Origin: Thermoleophilia bacterium
GTDB lineage: Bacteria > Actinomycetota > Thermoleophilia > Gaiellales > SKUG01
Length of the DNA stretch: 27,720 nucleotides
Reading direction: 5' to 3'
NCBI GenBank assembly: GCA_025964405.1
Contig: JAOPYW010000018.1
Span: 1 to 27,720 of the forward strand
Shown: positions 17,146 through 23,130 of the stretch, in pieces
Layout of the letters: each line of letters starts with the position of its first letter
Position numbering within the stretch: position 1 is the stretch's first letter
Translations under genes and position numbers: made by a program
The notes under the pieces: generated by a model
Told to the model about the DNA's origin: nothing
Seen by the model: the letters and a program-made list of their open reading frames with translations, nothing else
Database searches by the model: none

Positions 17146-18804
17146 ATGGCCGACACCACCGAATTCACCGCCCTGCGCGGTCTGCGCAGCGCCCTCCAGA
17201 CGATCGTCGACGACCTGGCTCGCGCGGGCAACGCCGCCGGCACCCCCAAGGTGGAACTCGAGCGCCCGCGCGACGAGGCGCACGGCGACTACGCCACGAA
17301 CGCCGCCCTGCTGCTGGCGCCGCTCCTGCAGACGAACCCACGGGCCGTCGCGGAGCAGATCGCCGAGACGGCGGGCACGCTTCCGGGCGTCACCAGCATC
17401 ACGGTCGCCGGCCCCGGCTTCATCAACGTCACGATGGAGGACGCCTGGTTCCTCGAGACCGTGCAGGCCGCCCTCGAGGCCGGTCCCGCATTCGGGTCGA
17501 ACGTCATCGCGCACGCCGAGCCGATCCTGCTCGAGTTCGTGAGCGCGAATCCGCTCGGTCCGCTCGTCGCCGCCAGCGCCCGCCACGCGGCCTACGGCGA
17601 TTCCCTCGCGCGCGTGCTGCGCCACGCCGGCCACGAGGTCGCCACCGAGTACTACGTCAACGACGCCGGCCGGCAGGTGTCGCTGTTCGGCCAGTCGATC
17701 CTCGCTCGCGTGACCGGCGGCGAGATCCCCCAGGACGGCTACGAGGGCGCATACGTCGCCGACCTCGCGACCGAGCTCGGCGCGACCGCCACCGACGACC
17801 CCGACGAACTCGGCCGCCGCGGCGTGGCGAAGATGGTCGAGGCGATCCACCGCTCCCTCGACAAGCTCGGCGTGCACTTCGACCGCTTCCAGTCGGAGCG
17901 CGAACTCCACGACCAGGGCAAGGTGCTGGAGGGCGTCGAGACCGTGCGTGCGGCCGGGCACGTCTACGACGACAACGGCGCGACGCTCCTGCGCACCACG
18001 ACCTGGGGCGACGATCGCGACCGCGCGGTGATCCGCGGCAACGGCATCCCGACCTATTTCGCGGCCGACATCGCGTACATGGTCGACAAGTTCGCACGCG
18101 TCGGTGCGGGCGGGCGCCTCGTCTACGTGCTGGGCGCCGACCACCACGGCTTCATCGGACGCCTCAAGGCCGTCAGCCAGGCGCTCGGCTTCGATCCCGA
18201 ACACGTCGAGATCGTGATCATGCAGATGGTCAACTTCGTCGAAGGCGGCGAGCAGAAGCAGATGTCGAAGCGCAAGGGCACGTTCGTCACGTCCGACGAA
18301 CTCGTCGATCGCATCGGCGTCGATGCGACGCGGTTCCTGATGCTGCAGCGTTCGCAGGACCAGTCGCTCGACCTCGACCTCGACCTGGCCGAGCAGCAGA
18401 ACGACACGAACCCGGTCTTCTACGTGCAGTACGCTCATGCACGCCTCGCGTCGATCCGCCGCAAGGTGGAGGACGAGGGTGGCGCGCCGGAGATCGACCT
18501 CGCCGCGCTCGCAACCGACATCTCCGAGCCGCTGCATCCGAGCGAGAAGCGCCTCGTGAAGCGCCTCGGTGACTTCCCGATCGTGATCGCCGAAGCCGCC
18601 GAACGTCGGCAGCCGCATCGGCTCTTCCACTTCGCGCAGGACCTCGCGAGCGACGTCGCCAAGTTCTATCGTGACTGCCGCGTGGCCGGCGACGAGATCC
18701 CGGCCGACGTCACCGCCCGCCGCCTGGCGACGTGCGACGCCGCGCGCAGCGTGCTGAAGCTCAACCTCCAGCTCGTCGGTGTGGGAGCGCCCGACCGCAT
18801 GTAG
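17146..18804 (+). CDS. argS: arginyl-tRNA synthetase with altered HIGH motif
   Basis: Class Ia synthetase of 552 residues that charges tRNA-Arg. An N-terminal additional domain is present (GDYATNAALLLAPLLQTNPR, then VAGPGFINVTM). The catalytic site begins ANPLGPL (134-140), but where other ArgS have HVGHGR this protein has VAASAR (141-146): both HIGH histidines are missing, replaced by Val141 and Ser144. The second signature is intact as QMSKRKG (372-378). Other normal features: EYYVNDAGRQ, ADIAYMVDKF, YVLGADHHG, and the DLDLAEQQNDTNPVFYVQYAHARL start of the anticodon-binding domain. No Shine-Dalgarno is seen; TACCAT at 17134-17139 is six bases before the ATG, so a leaderless message is likely. 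Identity is certain; the motif change is discussed as a finding. Confidence 0.96.
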   Translation: MADTTEFTALRGLRSALQTIVDDLARAGNAAGTPKVELERPRDEAHGDYATNAALLLAPLLQTNPRAVAEQIAETAGTLPGVTSITVAGPGFINVTMEDAWFLETVQAALEAGPAFGSNVIAHAEPILLEFVSANPLGPLVAASARHAAYGDSLARVLRHAGHEVATEYYVNDAGRQVSLFGQSILARVTGGEIPQDGYEGAYVADLATELGATATDDPDELGRRGVAKMVEAIHRSLDKLGVHFDRFQSERELHDQGKVLEGVETVRAAGHVYDDNGATLLRTTTWGDDRDRAVIRGNGIPTYFAADIAYMVDKFARVGAGGRLVYVLGADHHGFIGRLKAVSQALGFDPEHVEIVIMQMVNFVEGGEQKQMSKRKGTFVTSDELVDRIGVDATRFLMLQRSQDQSLDLDLDLAEQQNDTNPVFYVQYAHARLASIRRKVEDEGGAPEIDLAALATDISEPLHPSEKRLVKRLGDFPIVIAEAAERRQPHRLFHFAQDLASDVAKFYRDCRVAGDEIPADVTARRLATCDAARSVLKLNLQLVGVGAPDRM

Positions 18805-18844
18805 CTCCGGCTGGGTGTGGGGGAGCTGCGCACGCAGCGCGGGG

Positions 18845-18860
18845 CCCGACTCAGGTCGGG
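18845..18860. terminator. short hairpin at convergent argS / thioesterase ends
   Basis: CCCGAC (18845-18850) and GTCGGG (18855-18860) form a six-base perfect stem with a TCAG loop that includes the stop codon of the minus-strand gene. It lies 40 bp after the argS stop. No T tract; weak evidence for termination. Confidence 0.3.
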
Positions 18861-19303
18861 GCGTCGACGATGCCCAGCGTGCAGCGCGATTCGAGCGCCC
18901 GTTCGCCCGTCGCGTCGGTGACCGTGATGCGCCATGTGTGCCGGTGGCCCTCGGTCACGAGCGGCGTGGCTTCGGCGAGGACCGGTCCAACGAGCGGGTG
19001 GCCCGGCTCGAGCAGGAAGCTCGCGTCGAGTTCTGCCCCGAACGCGCGTCGCCGCGGTCCGACGGCGTGGCCAGCGGCCGTCGACGCGGCTGATTCGGCC
19101 AGCACCAGCAGCGCGCCGCGATCAGCATGCGTCGGTGCTGGCATGCGCAGCACGGTGCGATCGTCGGCCACGAGCACGAGCTCGATGCCGAGCACACCGA
19201 GCGCGCTGTCGGCGAGCGCGCGCGTGCCGGGGCGGGGATCGGCCATGAGGGCCGGGGCGCCCCGAAGTTCGTCGAGCGACGGTGTGGGAGCGGGGACGGT
19301 CAC
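18851..19303 (-). CDS. hotdog-fold thioesterase-like protein (PaaI type)
   Basis: A 150-residue protein resembling the PaaI/YbgC hotdog thioesterases. The usual strand-helix plan is visible: GIELVLVADDRTVLRMPAP, then HADRGALLVLAESAASTAAG (the long hot-dog helix with an acidic residue in the AESAAS context), then LVGPVLAEATPLVTEGHRHT and WRITVTDATGERALESRCT. These enzymes hydrolyse acyl-CoA thioesters in the cytoplasm. The substrate is unknown. The first 25 residues form a Pro/Asp-rich lead. It converges on argS and lies next to a small unknown gene that is separated from it by a strong hairpin, so it probably has its own promoter. Confidence 0.75.
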   Translation of the reverse strand: MTVPAPTPSLDELRGAPALMADPRPGTRALADSALGVLGIELVLVADDRTVLRMPAPTHADRGALLVLAESAASTAAGHAVGPRRRAFGAELDASFLLEPGHPLVGPVLAEATPLVTEGHRHTWRITVTDATGERALESRCTLGIVDAPT

Positions 19304-19349
19304 GCGACGAACCTATCGCGTGCGCGCGCAGCTCCCCAGCAGAAGAACC

Positions 19350-19383
19350 GACGACCGCCCCGAAGCGAGTCGAGGCGGTCGTC
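19350..19383 (-). terminator. terminator hairpin after the small unknown gene
   Basis: GACGACCGCC (19350-19359) and GGCGGTCGTC (19374-19383) make a perfect ten-base stem with a 14-base loop. On the minus strand the stem is followed by GGTTCTTCTG, a short T-rich stretch. It sits 33 bp after the stop of the minus-strand gene 19416-19652 and ahead of the thioesterase-like gene. Confidence 0.6.
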
Positions 19384-19415
19384 TGCGAGGGACGCGATGA
19401 CGAAAGGAGTGTGGA

Positions 19416-19652
19416 TCAGACGGCGAGGTGCAGCACGCCGTACTTCGCGGCGCCGGCTGCATGGCGCTGCTCGAGCGACAGTGCGCCCCGCTTCGCGTCG
19501 CCCGCCACGAGGGTGCGATCGGGGTTCGGATGCGGCAGCGGGAGCGCGATGATGCGGCGCGTGCCGACCGGCGGAAAGGTGGGGGTGCCGCCGTTGCGGA
19601 GGGTGCCCGTCGGTCGGGTCGGGTGCTGGGGGCGCGGGGTGAACGTGATCAT
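19416..19652 (-). CDS. small Pro-rich protein, unknown function
   Basis: A 78-residue protein that I do not recognise. It begins MITFTPRPQHPTRPTGTL, has a Pro-rich first half, and ends in SLEQRHAAGAAKYGVLHLAV. There is no signal peptide, membrane segment or Cys. It is accepted as a gene because almost every codon ends in G or C, because a promoter-like TTGACG-18-AATATT pair lies about 50 bp upstream on the same strand, and because a good hairpin terminator follows. No Shine-Dalgarno is visible before the ATG (the leader is C-rich), so the exact start is uncertain. Confidence 0.55.
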   Translation of the reverse strand: MITFTPRPQHPTRPTGTLRNGGTPTFPPVGTRRIIALPLPHPNPDRTLVAGDAKRGALSLEQRHAAGAAKYGVLHLAV

Positions 19653-19702
19653 GGGGGGGAGGGGAATCCGTGGGAGCGGGTGTGTGATGCGTCGTGCTCC
19701 GG

Positions 19703-19732
19703 AATATTTTCAGCAAAAAGGCTTTTCGTCAA
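19703..19732 (-). promoter_or_regulatory. sigma-70-like promoter for the small unknown gene
   Basis: On the minus strand TTGACG (complement of 19727-19732) is followed after 18 bases by AATATT (19703-19708). This lies in the most AT-rich patch of the neighbourhood (about 19700-19740). It would start transcription about 40-45 bases before the ATG at 19652, downstream of the prepilin gene. Confidence 0.45.
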
Positions 19733-19820
19733 GAAAAACCACGGCGATCTCCGACCATATCCGCCGATTGCGGCCACGAAAGGTGGTCAGGGGCGGCCAT
19801 GCAGTCCGCCGGACCGAGCA

Positions 19821-20375
19821 TCAGCAGGGCGTGTCGCCGGCCCCGACCTTGGAGCCGGTCGCGCAGACCGCTTCCCACGGCGACGTCTGGCTCTTGCGGG
19901 CGGAGACGCGCACGACGTACGAGTTGCTGTCGATGCCGGAGGAGCAGTACGACACCCATCCCGTCGCGTTGGGTGAACTCCCCGCGTTGGTGGGCAGGGT
20001 GCCGCAGTTGGATCCGTCCTGGCTGATGCCGACGCGGCCTTCCTGCACACCGGAGGGAAGGCCCCTCATGTAGGGCTTGCAGAGGAGGTTCTTCGGGCCG
20101 GCGGCCTTGCCGGAGATGAGCGTCATGTCGCCACCGCCCGCGGCGCACGTGGCGGTCGGGGCGGTTCCGGCTCCGGCGGCCGGGAGGCGGTTGCCGTGGT
20201 CGGCCTGGAACTGGGAGACGGCGGCGCGGTAGGCGCTGCCGGCGGCGATCGCCTCCTTGCGTCGGGTCGCAGCCTTCGAGCCGAAGAACTGCGGGATGAC
20301 GACCGCCATCATGATGGCCACGAGCACCATCGCGATGATCAACTCGATGAGGGAGAATCCGCGCTCACTGCGCAT
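19821..20375 (-). CDS. type IV prepilin-like protein (N-terminal methylation motif)
   Basis: A 184-residue protein with a classic type III signal: basic MRSERG, cleavage after Gly6, then FSLIELIIAMVLVAIMMAVV with Glu at mature position 5. A prepilin peptidase would cut and methylate it, and it would join a type IV pilus or type II pseudopilus. After the hydrophobic alpha-1N segment comes an amphipathic helix (PQFFGSKAATRRKEAIAAGS). The C-terminal globular part holds six cysteines and ends in Cys, so disulphide bonds are likely. The gene stands alone; no pilus assembly genes of the PilB/PilC/PilD type adjoin it. The Tad genes at 632-3078 belong to a different pilus class. A 9-bp GC-rich hairpin (20411-20432) lies in its leader. 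Confidence 0.9.
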   Translation of the reverse strand: MRSERGFSLIELIIAMVLVAIMMAVVIPQFFGSKAATRRKEAIAAGSAYRAAVSQFQADHGNRLPAAGAGTAPTATCAAGGGDMTLISGKAAGPKNLLCKPYMRGLPSGVQEGRVGISQDGSNCGTLPTNAGSSPNATGWVSYCSSGIDSNSYVVRVSARKSQTSPWEAVCATGSKVGAGDTPC

Positions 20376-20410
20376 GGTCGGGGCGTCCTAGCGATCGAAT
20401 CGGGCAGGGG

Positions 20411-20432
20411 GCGGCCCGCACGCGCGGGCTGC
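20411..20432. other. GC-rich hairpin in the spacer between prepilin and ychJ-like genes
   Basis: GCGGCCCGC (20411-20419) pairs with GCGGGCTGC (20424-20432), nine pairs including one G-U, with the loop ACGC. It sits in the 121-bp spacer between two divergent genes, about 36 bases before the prepilin ATG, so it would form in the prepilin leader if transcription starts upstream of it. Its role is unknown. Confidence 0.4.
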
Positions 20433-20496
20433 ACCTCCCTTCCATCGGCGTACGACGCGCCTTCCTTGAGCCGGCTGCATCGACTACAGTTCCCGC

Positions 20497-21006
20497 ATGG
20501 AATCCTGCCCGTGCGGCTCCGGCCGACCCCTCAACGTATGCTGCCAGCCGATCCTCGACCGGGAGCGTGTCGCCGTCACGGCGGAGGAGCTCATGCGCTC
20601 GCGCTACACGGCGTTCGTCACGGGCGACGTCGACTGGATCATGGATTCGCATCACCCCGACACGGTCGCCGAGATCGATCGTGACGAGGTCGCCGACTGG
20701 TCGAAGCAGAGTGACTGGCTCGGCCTGACGATCCGCGAGACGATCGACGGGGGTGCCGACGACGACGAGGGTATCGTCGACTTCCGTGCGCGCTACCGCC
20801 TCAATGGCCAGGAGGTGAACCACGTCGAACGCGCGCGCTTCGTGCGAGCCGACGGCGACTGGCGGTTCCACAACGTCGCCCCTGACGTCGAGGAGGAGGC
20901 GGTCGAGCTCACGCCCGTGACGCCGAGGTCGACGGTCGGCCGCAACGACCCGTGCCCCTGCGGCTCCGGCAAGAAGTACAAGAAGTGCCACGGCGCGTCA
21001 GCGTAG
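20497..21006 (+). CDS. YchJ-family protein with two SEC-C zinc motifs
   Basis: A 169-residue YchJ/UPF0225-type protein. SEC-C metal-binding motifs sit at both ends: CPCGSGRPLNVCCQ (from C4) and CPCGSGKKYKKCHG at the C terminus. Between them is an NTF2-like YchJ middle domain (ELMRSRYTAFVTGDVDWIM, then HVERARFVRADGDWRFHN). SEC-C motifs bind zinc, as at the SecA tail; the role of YchJ proteins is not settled. There is no Shine-Dalgarno; TACAGT at 20485-20490 lies six bases before the ATG, so the message may be leaderless. The last codons and the stop lie inside a hairpin and a repeated 28-bp unit. Confidence 0.9.
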   Translation: MESCPCGSGRPLNVCCQPILDRERVAVTAEELMRSRYTAFVTGDVDWIMDSHHPDTVAEIDRDEVADWSKQSDWLGLTIRETIDGGADDDEGIVDFRARYRLNGQEVNHVERARFVRADGDWRFHNVAPDVEEEAVELTPVTPRSTVGRNDPCPCGSGKKYKKCHGASA

Positions 21007-21009
21007 CTC
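20982..21009 (+). repeat. 28-bp direct repeat, copy 1
   Basis: Copy 1 covers the last codons and the stop of the YchJ-type gene. It matches 21045-21072 at 27 of 28 positions (T at 20998 against C at 21061). The distance between copies is 63 bp. Confidence 0.85.
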
Positions 21010-21033
21010 GCTGACGCTTACCGACGTGGCACT
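20984..21033. terminator. nested hairpin at the end of the ychJ-like gene
   Basis: Inner stem: GCGTCAGCG (20995-21003) and CGCTGACGC (21009-21017), nine perfect pairs around TAGCT, a loop containing the stop codon TAG. Outer stem: AGTGCCACG (20984-20992) and CGTGGCACT (21025-21033), also nine pairs. It is placed to end both convergent transcripts, although no T run follows. Confidence 0.55.
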
Positions 21034-21055
21034 CTGGCGGAGCCGAAGTGCCACG
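21025..21055. terminator. alternative hairpin using repeat copy 2
   Basis: CGTGGCACT (21025-21033) can equally pair with AGTGCCACG (21047-21055) in repeat copy 2, with an inner GGC/GCC stem. This excludes the outer stem with copy 1. It lies just beyond the stop of the minus-strand zinc-ribbon gene and may serve as its terminator. Confidence 0.5.
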
Positions 21056-21072
21056 GCGCGCCAGCGTAGCTC
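21045..21072 (+). repeat. 28-bp direct repeat, copy 2
   Basis: Second copy of the unit at 20982-21009, with one mismatch. Its right end reaches into the stop codon of the minus-strand zinc-ribbon gene (21071-21073). Confidence 0.85.
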
Positions 21073-21340
21073 AGCCCTCGTCGCGCGCCATGTAGCCGCA
21101 CTGGTCGCACTGCGTGCGCCCGTGATCGAGGCGCACGAGCTCGCCAGTGCCGCAGGTCGGGCAATTGCCGCCCCTGCCACCCCCGGCGTCGAACGCGCTG
21201 TCGAGGTCGCCACCGAAGTGCGCGAACGCGTGCCCGCACTCGTGGCAGAAGTCGTCGCCAGCGAGGTCGGGCGCGCCGCATCCGGGGCATTCGCGGGAGG
21301 GTCCGACCGGTCCCGCCGCTGCGTCGTCGAACGTCACCAT
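21071..21340 (-). CDS. small double zinc-ribbon protein
   Basis: An 89-residue protein with two zinc ribbons. The first is C18-x2-C21 with C32-x2-C35 (CPGCGAPDLAGDDFCHECG), like the short zinc-ribbon at the start of many bacterial membrane proteins. The second is C60-x2-C63 with C78-x2-C81 (CPTCGTGELVRLDHGRTQCD, then QCG). A Gly/Asp-rich linker joins them. No enzyme domain is seen. It may bind nucleic acid or a protein partner, but no function can be assigned. The ATG at 21340 overlaps the end of the LysR gene by seven bases (ATGGTGA context), so it is co-transcribed with it. Confidence 0.8.
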   Translation of the reverse strand: MVTFDDAAAGPVGPSRECPGCGAPDLAGDDFCHECGHAFAHFGGDLDSAFDAGGGRGGNCPTCGTGELVRLDHGRTQCDQCGYMARDEG

Positions 21341-22233
21341 GCCTCCGCCGCCGACCGGATCGCCTCGTGCACGCGCGCGAGCGACGCGCGCCTGAGTGAA
21401 CCCGATCGCCAGGCGAGGTAGAGCATCGAGCTGGGCCGGGCGATCGGATCGATGAGCCGCACGAGGTCGCCGGCCTCGATGGCCGGCGCTGCGGTGTGCA
21501 TCGGCAGCACGGTGATGCCGGCGTCGCGCCGCGCGAACTGCAGGCACGCCCGGAGGCCGTTGGCGACGAGCGTTCCGCGCAGGAGCTCGGTGCTCGCGAA
21601 CACGGTCTGCCAGTACTCCCGCACGAGCGGAAGGTCCTCGTCGTAGGCCGCGATCGGCACGCCCTGCAGTGCCAGCGCGCCGGCGGGTCCCTCCTCGAGG
21701 ATGCCGAGCCGCTCCCGCCATTTCGGGGTGCCGACGAGTTCGAGGTACTCGAAACAGAGTTGTTGCGTCTCGATGCCGCGCTGGCGCAGGTCGGCGGTGA
21801 GGATCGCCAGGTCGAGTTCGCCGGCGGCCAGCTTGGCGACGATCGGCAGGTCGGTACCGAAGAACATCCGCACGCGGAGACCGTCCTCGACGCGGGGGAG
21901 CAGCTCCGGCAGCACCAGCTCGCTCAGGAACTCCTCGGGGCCACCGATGTGCACGGTCTCGCCGATGGCATCGAGGGCGCCGGTGGATGTGTCGAGTGCG
22001 CCCTCCAGCGCATCGACATGGGTTGCGACGCTCTGGGCGAGCTCGCGCCCGGCGGCGGTGGGCGTCACCCCGCGCGACGCCCGTCGGAAGAGCGGTTTGC
22101 CCACCTGCCCTTCCAGCGCCCGCATCTGTTGGCTCACTGCCGGTTGCGTCAGGTGCAGCTCCTGCGCTGCGCGCGTGAACGTACCCGATCGGTAAACGGT
22201 GAGGAACGTCCTGAGGAGTTGGATGTCGGCCAT
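21334..22233 (-). CDS. LysR-family transcriptional regulator
   Basis: A 299-residue LysR protein, the normal size. The N-terminal winged helix is clear: LLRTFLTVYRSGTFTRAAQ, then ELHLTQPAVSQQMRALEGQV and GKPLFRRASRGVTPTAAGREL. A linker helix and a periplasmic-binding-protein-like effector domain follow (VHIGGPEEFLSELVLPELLP, then AKLAAGELDLAILTADL). LysR proteins bind as tetramers in the spacer to a divergent target and respond to a small molecule, not identifiable here. The divergent gene at 22402 is the natural candidate target. A TTTCCA-17-TACGAT pair upstream may be its promoter. The zinc-ribbon gene follows by overlap. Confidence 0.95.
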   Translation of the reverse strand: MADIQLLRTFLTVYRSGTFTRAAQELHLTQPAVSQQMRALEGQVGKPLFRRASRGVTPTAAGRELAQSVATHVDALEGALDTSTGALDAIGETVHIGGPEEFLSELVLPELLPRVEDGLRVRMFFGTDLPIVAKLAAGELDLAILTADLRQRGIETQQLCFEYLELVGTPKWRERLGILEEGPAGALALQGVPIAAYDEDLPLVREYWQTVFASTELLRGTLVANGLRACLQFARRDAGITVLPMHTAAPAIEAGDLVRLIDPIARPSSMLYLAWRSGSLRRASLARVHEAIRSAAEAW

Positions 22234-22299
22234 GGCGCGTGTTCCTGACGGCGGGCTGCGGGTCGCGCGGCCTGATGGACGTTCAGCTTATGGGAGATC

Positions 22300-22328
22300 A
22301 TCGTATCCATTATTGGATTTATTGGAAA
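22300..22328 (-). promoter_or_regulatory. possible lysR promoter
   Basis: On the minus strand TTTCCA (complement of 22323-22328) and TACGAT (complement of 22300-22305) are 17 bases apart, each matching four of six consensus positions. It lies in an AT-rich spacer that differs from its surroundings. A weaker plus-strand pair, TTGGAT (22313-22318) and TACAGT (22337-22342), overlaps it and could serve the divergent gene. Confidence 0.4.
22310..22326 (+). repeat. TTATTGGA direct repeat in the divergent spacer
   Basis: TTATTGGA occurs at 22310-22317 and again at 22319-22326, nine bases apart, next to a loose ATGG...CCAT dyad (about 22290-22310). Position between lysR and its divergent neighbour makes this a candidate regulator site. 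Confidence 0.35.
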
Positions 22329-22401
22329 GGCGGGGATACAGTTCGCCGGCAAGTTGGCATTGGAGAGCTCTGCCGCGATGCAGTGGAAAGGAAGCCACGA
22401 C

Positions 22402-22863
22402 ATGCAGTTGGTCACGCGCACGGAAGCGCAACGCCCGTTCGGCATCGCACCGTCCTCAACGACGGCGCTGCCGGATGCGAACCGCATCATCGGTGAATTC
22501 CGCGTTCGATTCCTCGATCGTGAGGACGGCGTGACGTTCACGTCGCACCAGACGTTCGTGACCGGGGGGCGTGTGGGAGCGCGCAACGGTTACGAGACGC
22601 TCAGGGATGCGATGTCAGAGCTTGCCATCGCCACGTCGGGGGCGACTTCGGCCGCCGCCGTCATCGAGCGAGGGGGCCGGTACTTCGGTCACCTCCTCAA
22701 GGGGCGTGACCACGAGGAGGGCTCGCGTGCACCACTGCGGGTCGTCAACCTGGAGCCCGATGATCGGGCCGAGGTCGTGGAACTCCGCATCGGCGACACG
22801 CCGCGTGCTTCGGCACTCCGCGCGCTCGTCGACGGAACATGGAGCCACCGCTTTCGGGGATGA
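22402..22863 (+). CDS. unknown protein, divergent from LysR
   Basis: A 153-residue soluble protein that I do not recognise. It has no signal peptide, membrane segment or Cys. Visible parts: a Thr/Ala-rich lead, a beta-rich segment (IIGEFRVRFLDREDGVTFTS), a helical middle (YETLRDAMSELAIATSGATS), and a C-terminal part (RVVNLEPDDRAEVVELRIGD). The start at 22402 is chosen because AAAGGAAG lies about eight bases ahead; the in-frame ATG at 22378 would add eight residues. It is divergent from the LysR gene, so LysR may control it, and it ends in a strong terminator that makes it a single-gene unit. Confidence 0.7.
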   Translation: MQLVTRTEAQRPFGIAPSSTTALPDANRIIGEFRVRFLDREDGVTFTSHQTFVTGGRVGARNGYETLRDAMSELAIATSGATSAAAVIERGGRYFGHLLKGRDHEEGSRAPLRVVNLEPDDRAEVVELRIGDTPRASALRALVDGTWSHRFRG

Positions 22864-22912
22864 GAGCAGGGAGCATGGGGGAAGGCTTGGTGCGCACTGC
22901 GCGCCACCCGCC

Positions 22913-22955
22913 GGGGGACCGCTGACCAGGGGAGGCAGCGGTCCCCCGAATTTTT
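22913..22955 (+). terminator. rho-independent terminator
   Basis: GGGGGACCGCTG (22913-22924) and CAGCGGTCCCCC (22936-22947) form a perfect 12-base stem with an 11-base loop, followed by GAATTTTT. This is the clearest intrinsic terminator in the window, 50 bp after the gene at 22402-22863. Confidence 0.95.
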
Positions 22956-23130
22956 CCTAGGCTCGCGCACGAGCACCCACCATGTCGCGGGTCGGCCATC
23001 GCGGCCAGAGGCGGGGCCGCGCACGGCCGCGTCGATCCCCACGGCGACCCGTGCGTCGGCCCGGTGCCTACGATGGCCAGCACGCGGCGAAGTTCGCGCG
23101 CATCGTCTCGACTGGGAAAGGCTCCCCCGA

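Noticed and set aside
18360..18395. Asp-Leu repeat (LDLDLDLDL) in argS
   Set aside because: A DFDLDL-like stretch before the anticodon-binding domain is normal in ArgS and is not a tandem repeat of note.
16570..18630. 686-codon open frame on the minus strand opposite rlmH and argS
   Set aside because: It is a shadow of high-GC coding: the plus strand encodes two clear conserved enzymes, and the minus frame has no recognisable domain and a His/Asp/Val/Arg-biased composition typical of antisense frames.
19282..20073. 263-codon plus-strand frame across the small gene, promoter patch and prepilin gene
   Set aside because: It crosses non-coding sequence and runs antisense to the prepilin; no domain or ribosome-binding site was seen.
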